From Candidatus Sediminicultor tertius (GTDB lineage: Bacteria; Atribacterota; Phoenicimicrobiia; Phoenicimicrobiales; Phoenicimicrobiaceae): DNA of 5,294 nucleotides. Where the stretch lies: NCBI GenBank assembly GCA_003527405.1, contig DPXH01000110.1:1-5294 (forward strand), read 5' to 3'. Both the position numbers and the translations under genes were made by a program. The notes under the pieces are model-generated. The model was given only the letters and a program-made list of their open reading frames with translations. It searched no databases and was not told the origin of the DNA. Positions 1-5,218 of the stretch are shown one piece after another (position 1 is the first letter of the stretch; each line of letters opens with the position of its first letter).

Positions 1-41
1 AATTTTCTATAACAGATTGTTAAAAAAGGATCTCTTGTGTT

Positions 42-72
42 TTGATAATGTTATCGTTAAGAGTGTTAGAAT
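42..72 (+). promoter_or_regulatory. Possible promoter for the RRM gene (-35 TTGATA, extended -10 TGTTAGAAT)
   Basis: TTGATA at 42-47 is followed after 19 bases by TAGAAT at 67-72, and TAGAAT is preceded by TGT (64-66), which makes an extended -10. Transcription would then start near base 79, leaving a leader of about 67 bases before the ATG at 146. The spacing is slightly long. An alternative is GATAAT at 44-49, with TTGTTA at 17-22 as a poor, over-spaced -35. Only that upstream start would include the whole leader fold described at 75-137. The call rests on consensus matching only. Confidence 0.3.
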
Positions 73-74
73 CA

Positions 75-137
75 TTTCCTTGCTTCTTCTCTCCCAAAGA
101 AACGTTATTGGACTTAAGAGAAATATCGAAAAGGAGG
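75..137 (+). promoter_or_regulatory. Possible leader hairpin that covers the RRM gene's ribosome binding site
   Basis: The leader can be folded by eye into three stacked helices. TTTCCTT (75-81) pairs with AAGGAGG (131-137) using five Watson-Crick and two G-U pairs. TTCTCT (87-92) pairs with AGAGAA (117-122). CCAA (94-97) pairs with TTGG (108-111), closing a loop of about ten bases. The outer helix includes the Shine-Dalgarno sequence, so translation could be controlled by melting or by protein binding. Cyanobacterial genes for similar RRM proteins are cold-regulated, which makes this worth noting. The helices are short, so chance is a real alternative. A transcript starting near base 79 would lack most of the outer 5' strand. 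Confidence 0.25.
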
Positions 138-145
138 GAAAAAGT

Positions 146-409
146 ATGCAAGGTAGTAAATTATATGTGGGAAATCTTAAGTATTCTGTGACCAACGATC
201 AGTTAAGTGAAATATTTTCTAATCATGGTGAAGTTAAGAGCGTAAACATCATCGAAGGCAAAGGCTTTGGATTTGTAGAAATGTCTTCTTCAGAAGAAGC
301 TTTAAAAGCTAAAGATGCGTTAAATGATACCGATTTTGAAGGTCGTCCTTTAAAAATTGACGAAGCTCGTCCACCGAGACCAAGAACCGAGTATCGTAGT
401 AGATACTAA
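146..409 (+). CDS. Single-domain RRM RNA-binding protein
   Basis: The predicted product has 87 residues and is almost entirely one RNA recognition motif, so it should be a small cytoplasmic protein binding single-stranded RNA. The RNP2 motif LYVGNL is at residues 6-11 and RNP1 KGFGFVEM at residues 39-46, with aromatic residues (Y7, F41, F43) at the usual RNA-stacking positions. The domain ends near GRPLKIDEARP, followed by a short Arg/Pro/Tyr tail (PPRPRTEYRSRY) in place of the Gly-rich tail of many cyanobacterial Rbp proteins. The ATG at 146 was chosen because AAGGAGGG (131-138) lies 7 bases upstream and the RRM begins at once. The frame is open back to base 17, but the extra residues are not RRM-like. 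The gene is monocistronic and converges on the dehydrogenase gene. Family assignment is firm; the RNA target is unknown. Confidence 0.93.
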   Translation: MQGSKLYVGNLKYSVTNDQLSEIFSNHGEVKSVNIIEGKGFGFVEMSSSEEALKAKDALNDTDFEGRPLKIDEARPPRPRTEYRSRY

Positions 410-415
410 AATAAT

Positions 416-441
416 AAATTAGTAAATAAATAGACTAATTT
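416..441. terminator. Weak AT-rich inverted repeat between convergent genes
   Basis: AAATTAGT (416-423) and ACTAATTT (434-441) form a perfect 8-base inverted repeat around a 10-base loop. It sits in the 49-base gap between the stop codon of the RRM gene and that of the convergent dehydrogenase gene, where a bidirectional terminator is expected. Read on the - strand, the repeat is followed by ATTATTTT, a loose T-rich run. There is no T-run on the + side, and the stem has a single G-C pair. Position supports the call more than strength does. Confidence 0.28.
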
Positions 442-458
442 AAAGTAATTCTGTTATA

Positions 459-1631
459 TCAATAAAGGCCAGTCATTTTATATAATAGTTCAATTAAATC
501 CTCATCAGATGTATCCCGCGGATTATTGTTTAAACTGCCCCCTTTTGCACCCTTAATTAATTGTGAAAAATCTTCTTTTTTTATTTCCCATTCGGATAGA
601 TTGCTTTTAATTCCGGCCTGAGAAAGTATTTCTTTTACCTTATATATTGCCCTTTGAGCGGCTCCCGTTTCCGATAATAAAGAGATATTTTCCCCTAAAG
701 ACTGGGCTATTCTAGCCAACTTTTTGGTAACTACCGGAAGATTATATTCCATTACGTAAGGTAAAAGTACTGCACAGGACAGGCCATGAGGAATTTTGTA
801 GTATACTCCTAAGGGGTGAGAGAGAGCATGAGCTGCCCCTAAACCTGAATTAGACAGGCAAAGCCCGCTCAAAAGCGCAGCCATAGCCATATTTTTACGT
901 GCTTCTAAATTTTTTCCATCCTTTACTGCTTTAACCAAACTTTTACCGATCAATCCTATGGCATGTAGGGCTAGGGTATCGGTGATTTCTTGACTTTTCT
1001 TGCCTAAATAAGATTCTATGCATTGAGTTAAAGCATCACCACCGCAGACGGCTGTTACGTAAGGGGGTAGAGATAAGGTAAGTTCGGGATCAACCAGAGC
1101 CACTTTGGGAATGAGCCAAGGATCTCTTATACTTTTCTTTAAACCGAGTTTAGTATTGGTGATTACTGCATTTCTTGTTGCTTCTGAGCCTGTACCCGAG
1201 GTAGTGGGAATGGCGATAAAGGAGATGGGTTTGTATTGAAATTTTCTGCCTTTTCCTTCGATTTCCTGATAATCAGCCACCGAACCTTCATTAGTTACCA
1301 TTGCTGAAATAGCCTTACCGGTATCCAGGACGCTTCCTCCGCCCAGGGCTATAACCAGATTGCATTTTTCTTTTTTGGCAAGTCCTGTTCCGGTATCAAC
1401 TGTTTCTACCGAAGGGTCAGAGGGGATATCCTCATAGATTACATATTCTAAATTATTTTCTATAAGTAAATGAGTTAAGCGGTCCAATGCCCCACTTGTT
1501 CTCATCGAGCCTCTACCCAATACTACTAAAGCTTTACTTCCTAATCTTTTTGCTTCTATCCCGACTTGAGCTAATCCTCCCGGACCAAAGATAATCTTTC
1601 CCGGAGTATAGAATTCTCCTACTTTATTCAA
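459..1631 (-). CDS. Iron-containing alcohol dehydrogenase (group III, FucO/AdhB-like)
   Basis: The predicted product has 390 residues, the full length for this family, which performs NAD(P)-dependent interconversion of alcohols and aldehydes or ketones in the cytoplasm. The N-terminal nucleotide-binding domain carries GGGSVLDTGKAI (97-108) and TTSGTGSE (143-150). The C-terminal helical domain carries the metal site: D199 in GGDALTQ, H268 and H272 in AHALSHPLG, and H282 in PHG. By alignment with E. coli FucO (D196, H200, H263, H277), the second ligand is Q203 instead of His. I recall DALTQ-type members of this family, so this probably marks a subgroup rather than a dead enzyme, but metal preference may differ. 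The start is TTG, backed by a strong ribosome binding site. The gene lies 47 bases after cinA on the same strand and is probably co-transcribed. The substrate cannot be read from the sequence; butanol, lactaldehyde, propanediol or other short alcohols are all possible. Confidence 0.92.
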   Translation of the reverse strand: MNKVGEFYTPGKIIFGPGGLAQVGIEAKRLGSKALVVLGRGSMRTSGALDRLTHLLIENNLEYVIYEDIPSDPSVETVDTGTGLAKKEKCNLVIALGGGSVLDTGKAISAMVTNEGSVADYQEIEGKGRKFQYKPISFIAIPTTSGTGSEATRNAVITNTKLGLKKSIRDPWLIPKVALVDPELTLSLPPYVTAVCGGDALTQCIESYLGKKSQEITDTLALHAIGLIGKSLVKAVKDGKNLEARKNMAMAALLSGLCLSNSGLGAAHALSHPLGVYYKIPHGLSCAVLLPYVMEYNLPVVTKKLARIAQSLGENISLLSETGAAQRAIYKVKEILSQAGIKSNLSEWEIKKEDFSQLIKGAKGGSLNNNPRDTSDEDLIELLYKMTGLY

Positions 1632-1636
1632 AGCTA

Positions 1637-1645
1637 ACCTCCTTA
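1637..1645 (-). promoter_or_regulatory. Strong ribosome binding site fixing the TTG start of the alcohol dehydrogenase
   Basis: Read on the - strand this is TAAGGAGGT, followed by TAGCT and then TTG (1631-1629). The near-perfect match to the 16S rRNA anti-Shine-Dalgarno sequence, with 5-base spacing, makes the TTG the start despite the weak initiation codon. Confidence 0.85.
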
Positions 1646-1678
1646 CAAAAATAAAAATAATTTAAAATAACTTTATCA

Positions 1679-2920
1679 TTATTTTCCCATTAAATACATA
1701 CGAAGCATATTGAGGGCACGACGGGAAGTTCTTAAGCGAATTAATTGACGGTTTCCGAATAGCTGGTGTTTTTGGTTAATAGTCTTTTTGCCATCAGAAA
1801 GAGCCATATAGACCAAACCCACCTTTTTCTTTTCTGTTGCTCCTCCCGGGCCGGCAATACCGGTAATACTAATTCCTATATCACTGTGGCAGCATCTTCG
1901 CGTTCCCTCAGCCATTAATTGAGCCACTTCTTTACTGACTTCACCATATTTTTTGATGACTTCCAGCGGTACTTTTAACAGGTCTTCTTTAACTTTAGCA
2001 CTATAACTTATCACTCCGCCTTGAAAATATTCAGAGCTTCCCGGTATGCGGGTAATCATTTCACCCAACATTCCGCCGGTGCAGGATTCTGCTACCGCAA
2101 CTGTCAATTTTTTTGTTTTTAATAATTTCCCCACTACTTCTTCTAAGGTTTTATCATCGCTCCCATAAATATAATTACCCAATATTTTGGTTAATTGATT
2201 AACCGAAGATTGCAACAGTTTGTCTGTTTCTTTTTCAGTGAGAGCCTGGGTAGTTATCTGGACCTGAATATCTTCCGGATTAGCGTAGATACCAAAAGAG
2301 AAATTACTTTGTTTATTTGTGTAATCACGAATAAGTTCATTAACTGAGGACTCTCCAAGACCAGTAATCTTTAAAATTTTTGATTTTTTAATTATAGAGG
2401 GCGGAAATTTTTCTTTTAGATAAAGGATTAGATTTTCTTCTATCAGGTTTTTCATCTCATGGGGGACACCGGGAAAAGAACATATAATTTTGTTATCTTT
2501 TTCTAAAATCATAGCTGGGGCAGTACCATATTGATTAATGATGATTTTTGCTCCTTCCGGAAGGTAGACTTGCTTGAGATTGCTCGGAGAAATTGCTTTA
2601 TTAATTTTTTCAAGAATTCTTTTTAAATTTTCTTCAGCTTCCGGATATTTTATTAGTTTAAGATTTAAAGCCCGGGCAATGGCTTGGTAGGTAATATCAT
2701 CTTCGGTAGGTCCCAATCCCCCGGTGGTAATAATTAAGTCAGCACGTTGAAGGGCGAGTTTTAAAGTGGATAATAAAGATTCGGGATTATCACTTACTAC
2801 CGAAATATGCTCTAAATCAATACCTAATTCAACTAATTTTTTGGCAATAAAATTTGCATTAGTGTCGATTATTTGTCCCCTTAATATTTCACTACCTATA
2901 CTGATAATTTCTGCTTTCAT
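1679..2920 (-). CDS. cinA: CinA: MoCF-like domain fused to nicotinamide-nucleotide amidohydrolase (PncC)
   Basis: The predicted product has 413 residues, typical for full-length two-domain CinA. The N-terminal MoaB/Mog-like (COG1058) domain starts at MKAEIISIGSEIL, with TTGGLGPTEDD at 65-75 and FPGVPHEM at 149-156; in this family it is linked to ADP-ribose pyrophosphatase activity. The C-terminal PncC domain (COG1546, from about 260) carries VAESCTGG (276-283), GGVISYS (301-307) and GIAGPGG (354-360). It deamidates nicotinamide mononucleotide to nicotinate mononucleotide, recycling pyridine nucleotides released by DNA ligase and other NAD-consuming enzymes. The ATG at 2920 was chosen because AGAGGA (2936-2931) precedes it and the conserved N-terminus begins there. 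The frame stays open to 2965, but those 15 codons run into a palindromic repeat. The leader is formed largely by that repeat. The alcohol dehydrogenase follows 47 bases downstream. The competence-induced role known from streptococci is not implied here. Confidence 0.95.
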   Translation of the reverse strand: MKAEIISIGSEILRGQIIDTNANFIAKKLVELGIDLEHISVVSDNPESLLSTLKLALQRADLIITTGGLGPTEDDITYQAIARALNLKLIKYPEAEENLKRILEKINKAISPSNLKQVYLPEGAKIIINQYGTAPAMILEKDNKIICSFPGVPHEMKNLIEENLILYLKEKFPPSIIKKSKILKITGLGESSVNELIRDYTNKQSNFSFGIYANPEDIQVQITTQALTEKETDKLLQSSVNQLTKILGNYIYGSDDKTLEEVVGKLLKTKKLTVAVAESCTGGMLGEMITRIPGSSEYFQGGVISYSAKVKEDLLKVPLEVIKKYGEVSKEVAQLMAEGTRRCCHSDIGISITGIAGPGGATEKKKVGLVYMALSDGKKTINQKHQLFGNRQLIRLRTSRRALNMLRMYLMGK

Positions 2921-2952
2921 TAAATTATTTTCCTCTCTTTTATTTCTCCCGT

Positions 2953-3014
2953 GGGCACGATGCATCGTGCCCCTACATTACCATTTTATTTACTTTTTGG
3001 GTTGTAATCATTAT
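2953..3014. repeat. Solo right-hand copy of the intergenic repeat, with a perfect 20-base palindrome
   Basis: Bases 2953-2972 are a perfect palindrome, GGGCACGATGCATCGTGCCC. With the following 42 bases the segment matches 5199-5260 at about 54 of 60 positions compared by hand. The shared tail, CTTTTTGGGTTGTAATCAT, is the same right-end sequence that closes the foldback elements at 3809-3941 and 5032-5263. No matching left end exists, because cinA coding sequence begins 33 bases away. The copy is therefore either truncated or one unit of a modular repeat. On the - strand it contains TATAAT at 3015-3010, about 90 bases before the cinA start, and could contribute a -10 element; no good -35 is visible. 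Confidence 0.7.
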
Positions 3015-3066
3015 ATATTTAAAATTTAAAGAAGAAAAGAAAAAAATAAAATAAGTTTAAGAGTGA

Positions 3067-3762
3067 TTAAAATTTAATTCCATCTATTGTAGGGATAAGG
3101 TCATTTCTAATTCGATTTACAAAAATGTGAGCTTCCCGAACCGGAAAGGGCAATCTGTATTTAACTATACATTTTAAGATAATTTCTATAGAATTAAGCA
3201 GGTCAATTTTATGCCCGGGAGATACAAAAATAGGCTTGACTTTTCTTCTTGTTCTTAATACCGCTCCTAAAACTTCTTCACCCTCTTTCAATAGAGTATA
3301 ATCTCCTTTTTCCTCCCCGACTAAAGTATATTCTCCGCTTAATCTGGATTTAGCGCAGCCAATAGTCGGTTTGTCTAAAAATAATCCTAAGTGAGTGGCT
3401 ATCCCCATTCTCCGGGGATGAGCTATCCCCTGGCCATCGAAGAGGATTACATCTGGTTCATTCTTTATTTTTTCTAAAGCTGCCAATAGGCTCGGTCCTT
3501 CCCTAAAGGTAAGAAGTCCGGGAATGTAGGGGAAGTTTACCGAAGAGACAGATGATTTCTTTTCTATTATTTCTAATTGAGGGAATTTTAGGATGACGAT
3601 TCCCGCAATCATCTTATTTTTATAATAGCTTACATCTGCTCCGGCCACTATTTTTACCTGGTTAAAAGATTTTTTCAGGTCTATTTTTTCCTTTAATTCT
3701 TTTTGAAGTTGAATCGCCTTACCAGGGCTAACTTCCCAGGAGTGTAAATTTAGATATTTCAA
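3067..3762 (-). CDS. nfi: Endonuclease V (deoxyinosine 3' endonuclease)
   Basis: The predicted product has 231 residues, close to the roughly 225 of E. coli and Thermotoga EndoV. The enzyme nicks DNA at the second phosphodiester bond 3' of deoxyinosine, starting repair of deaminated adenine with Mg2+. The expected residues are present in this numbering: D43 in AGADVS, the PYIPG wedge at 78-82, E88 in FREG, D109 in LFDGQG, H115 in HPRR, and K138 in GCAKSRLSGEY. This set corresponds to D43, E89, D110, H116 and K139 of the Thermotoga enzyme, so an active enzyme is predicted. The start is a choice between two TTG codons. The one at 3780 has no upstream ribosome binding site, whereas the one at 3762 follows GGAGGAT with suitable spacing, so 3762 is preferred; the upstream choice adds six residues. 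The gene is flanked on both sides by repeat elements, so its operon membership is unclear. Confidence 0.94.
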   Translation of the reverse strand: MKYLNLHSWEVSPGKAIQLQKELKEKIDLKKSFNQVKIVAGADVSYYKNKMIAGIVILKFPQLEIIEKKSSVSSVNFPYIPGLLTFREGPSLLAALEKIKNEPDVILFDGQGIAHPRRMGIATHLGLFLDKPTIGCAKSRLSGEYTLVGEEKGDYTLLKEGEEVLGAVLRTRRKVKPIFVSPGHKIDLLNSIEIILKCIVKYRLPFPVREAHIFVNRIRNDLIPTIDGIKF

Positions 3763-3771
3763 AATTAATTT

Positions 3772-3778
3772 ATCCTCC
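3772..3778 (-). promoter_or_regulatory. Ribosome binding site favouring the inner TTG start of endonuclease V
   Basis: Read on the - strand this is GGAGGAT, followed by nine bases and TTG (3762-3760). It overlaps the alternative outer TTG at 3780-3778, which has no Shine-Dalgarno sequence of its own. TATAAT lies just upstream on the same strand (3786-3781). If that is a real -10 element, the outer TTG would lie at or before the transcription start, but its -35 region is poor. Confidence 0.55.
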
Positions 3779-3808
3779 AAATTATAGGTGGCGCTAAAAC
3801 TTGTCTTG

Positions 3809-3941
3809 CCTTATATTGTGGTTATTTCCCAAAAAGCCGAAAATATTTTCAGCAGATTATATCTCGTATCTCGTATCGCGTTGGAAATAAGGTTGGTCTC
3901 ATTTTGTTTACTTTTTGGGTAGTAATCATATTGTAATAAGG
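3809..3941. mobile_element. MITE-like foldback element, copy A (about 130 bp)
   Basis: This non-coding element fills nearly all of the spacer between endonuclease V and the TPR gene. Its ends are imperfect inverted repeats. The left end, 3815-3836 (ending TTATTTCCCAAAAAG), matches the reverse complement of 3911-3932 at 17 of 22 positions, and an outer CCTTAT (3809-3814) matches ATAAGG (3936-3941) after a three-base offset. The left 49 bases (3814-3862) match the left end of the second copy (5037-5086) at about 39 of 50 positions, and the right ends also match. The interior holds a 12-base palindrome, GAAAATATTTTC (3839-3850), and a short tandem repeat. It has no ORF, so it would need a transposase in trans. 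No certain target-site duplication was found. The right edge lies 3 bases from the TPR gene's stop codon. Confidence 0.6.
3860..3880. repeat. Three tandem 7-base units, TATCTCG/TATCTCG/TATCGCG
   Basis: Two perfect units and one unit with a single mismatch lie in the interior of foldback element A. The corresponding part of the second copy (5082 onward, TATATACACAGTG) lacks them, so they probably arose locally by slippage. Nothing indicates a function. Confidence 0.7.
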
Positions 3942-3944
3942 AAT

Positions 3945-4841
3945 TTATTCTTTAGGCCATTGTTTTTTAGGAAAATAATTATAATTAAGGAAATATCGGT
4001 TAATTACTGCATTTGGCCATTGGCTGATTATTACCATTTTTTTCTTGGTTAGGAACCTGCGTATTTCAATATATTTGGTAAAGGTGATAAAATTTTTATA
4101 ACTTCCTACAAATTTTTTAGGCCAGTCTTTAGCCAGGGGATGATGAGGATTTTTTATGCTTTTACTTAACTCCTGGTATCTTTGAGCCATATTCTTTATT
4201 TTAATTCTTTTGCCAATTTTTTCAAATATTGCTTCCGGATGTAATTTCTCCCATCCCAGAGGTAACGACCCATGTTCACCCCATTGCACATTTATCCTTG
4301 CCCTTTGGTCGTGGATATCAGCATCTTTAGCCGCTTCTTCTGTGAAGAGAATAGCCTTATGAAAATAAGTATATACTCCGGTTACTTTACCTTTGCTTTT
4401 ATTAAACTCTATCCAAACTACTTCATGATCTGAAGGGTCATTATCTCCCGGATAGTCTATGTCATCTTCCCAGAAAAGATTATAGGCAATAATTGATTTT
4501 GTCGGATGGATTACTGCTACTAAATCCTTTAATTTGAAGTATTCTTTGGGATTTACAAATATTCTGGGAGCATATTTTAGAGAAAGTTTAAAAAATTCTT
4601 CGGAAGGTGTTTGGGGAGGGTCTAATCTTAATACTGTTTCATATTCACTGCTTGCTTCCATCAATCTTCTCATTAGATGATAAGAATAACCCAGGCGATA
4701 GTGGCATAGAATATTATTTTGATCTAACTTCAAAGCTTTCTTATAATTTTCTATAGCATTATTAATTGCTAAAAGATTTCTTCCGTGGGCTTCATATGTT
4801 TCTCGATACTTTTCTCCTTTTTCGAAATAATCTTCCACCAT
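3945..4841 (-). CDS. TPR protein with an unrecognised C-terminal domain
   Basis: The predicted product has 298 residues with no signal peptide or membrane segment, so it is probably cytoplasmic. Residues 24-75 form tetratricopeptide repeats: the second helix of one (AINNAIENYKKALKLDQNN) and one complete repeat (about 45-75) with L50, G51, Y54, A63, Y67 and P75 at consensus positions. The C-terminal two thirds is not TPR. It is rich in aromatic and acidic residues and has three conserved-looking patches: DYPGDNDPSDHEVVWIEF (129-146), TYFHK (158-162) and INVQWGEHGSLPLGW (183-197). The order 'HE-hydrophobic strand ... WGxHGS' loosely recalls the DHE/GSHAS pattern of VPS62-like or NPP1-like domains, but I cannot confirm this and assign no function. 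The tail is basic (KK and RR clusters). AAGGAG (4856-4851) lies nine bases before the ATG. The gene is bracketed by copies A and B of the foldback repeat. Confidence 0.82.
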   Translation of the reverse strand: MVEDYFEKGEKYRETYEAHGRNLLAINNAIENYKKALKLDQNNILCHYRLGYSYHLMRRLMEASSEYETVLRLDPPQTPSEEFFKLSLKYAPRIFVNPKEYFKLKDLVAVIHPTKSIIAYNLFWEDDIDYPGDNDPSDHEVVWIEFNKSKGKVTGVYTYFHKAILFTEEAAKDADIHDQRARINVQWGEHGSLPLGWEKLHPEAIFEKIGKRIKIKNMAQRYQELSKSIKNPHHPLAKDWPKKFVGSYKNFITFTKYIEIRRFLTKKKMVIISQWPNAVINRYFLNYNYFPKKQWPKE

Positions 4842-5031
4842 TCTTTATTACTCCTTATTTTGGGAGGATTTTGTTTAATGTTTTTGCACCCTTATCTATT
4901 ATTCGACATTTTCGGAGAAAATCCTTTTTTTATTTAGTATAGCGTAAAAATTCAAAACTTTTTTTAGTTTTTAGTTTTGAATTATAATTTTACGGTTTGC
5001 GCTTTTAACTTTACACTTAAAGATTATGTTC
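4842..5031. other. Gene-free upstream region of the TPR gene
   Basis: No ORF of interest is present on either strand. The part nearest the TPR gene holds its ribosome binding site, AAGGAG (4856-4851 on the - strand). A - strand TATACT (4942-4937) could be a -10 box, but no -35 stands at the right distance. The rest is AT-rich and includes the interrupted inverted repeat at 4943-4994. Together with the foldback element that follows, it makes about 450 bases without a gene up to the window edge. Confidence 0.6.
4943..4994. repeat. Interrupted inverted repeat (11 bp inner arm, 7 bp outer arm)
   Basis: AATTCAAAACT (4949-4959) and AGTTTTGAATT (4973-4983) are perfect inverse complements around a 13-base loop of TTTTTAG-type repeats. 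Outside them CGTAAAA (4943-4949) matches TTTTACG (4988-4994), with the right arm offset by four bases. It could act as a weak AT-rich hairpin in either direction, or be the remnant of another foldback element. It has no GC-rich stem with a T-run, so it is not a typical intrinsic terminator. Confidence 0.5.
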
Positions 5032-5149
5032 TATAATATTATGGTTATTCCCTAAAAAGATTAAAAATATTAAAAGCAGAGTATATACACAGTGTATTGC
5101 AAATAATTTTATAATAGTTTTGGATTTATTGGTTATAACTGGGTTGTAG

Positions 5150-5169
5150 GGGCACAATGAATTGTGCCC
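5150..5169. repeat. Palindromic unit GGGCACAAT-GA-ATTGTGCCC inside copy B
   Basis: Two perfect 9-base arms surround a two-base loop. It is a variant of the GGGCACGATGCATCGTGCCC palindrome at 2953-2972, with the two arms changed in a compensating way (CG to CA and TG). This compensation suggests that the hairpin, rather than the exact sequence, is what is kept or copied. A TAG precedes the GG run, as CTA follows the palindrome upstream of cinA. Confidence 0.7.
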
Positions 5170-5198
5170 TTGTTATATTATTACTTAATTTTTTTTGC

Positions 5199-5218
5199 GG
5201 GCACGATGCATCGTGACC
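5199..5218. repeat. Palindromic unit GGGCACGATGCATCGTGACC inside copy B
   Basis: It is identical to the unit at 2953-2972 except for one base that breaks an outer pair (GTGACC for GTGCCC). The inner 14 bases, CACGATGCATCGTG, are a perfect palindrome. It is followed by the same tail (TACATTACTATTTTATTTA) as the copy beside cinA, so palindrome and tail were duplicated as one unit. Confidence 0.75.

Noticed and set aside
17..145. Upstream extension of the RRM reading frame by 43 codons
   Set aside because: The ATG at 146 has a strong, well-spaced ribosome binding site and starts directly at the RRM. The upstream residues show no domain, and the region contains promoter-like sequence.
7..195. 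A 62-codon - strand reading frame
   Set aside because: It overlaps the RRM leader and N-terminus, is a low-complexity Leu/Phe/Ser translation, and has no ribosome binding site.
2921..2965. A cinA start at 2965 adding 15 residues
   Set aside because: The extra codons come from the palindromic repeat and have no ribosome binding site. The conserved CinA N-terminus (MKAEIISIGSEIL) starts at 2920.
2953..2972. The palindrome as an intrinsic terminator for endonuclease V or an operator for cinA
   Set aside because: On the - strand it is followed by ACGGGAGAAATAAAAG, with no T-run. On the + strand no gene precedes it. The same palindrome recurs inside a repeat elsewhere, so repeat origin explains it better.
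2766..3029. An 87-codon + strand reading frame
   Set aside because: It lies opposite the cinA N-terminus and runs into the repeat. It has no ribosome binding site and no recognisable domain.
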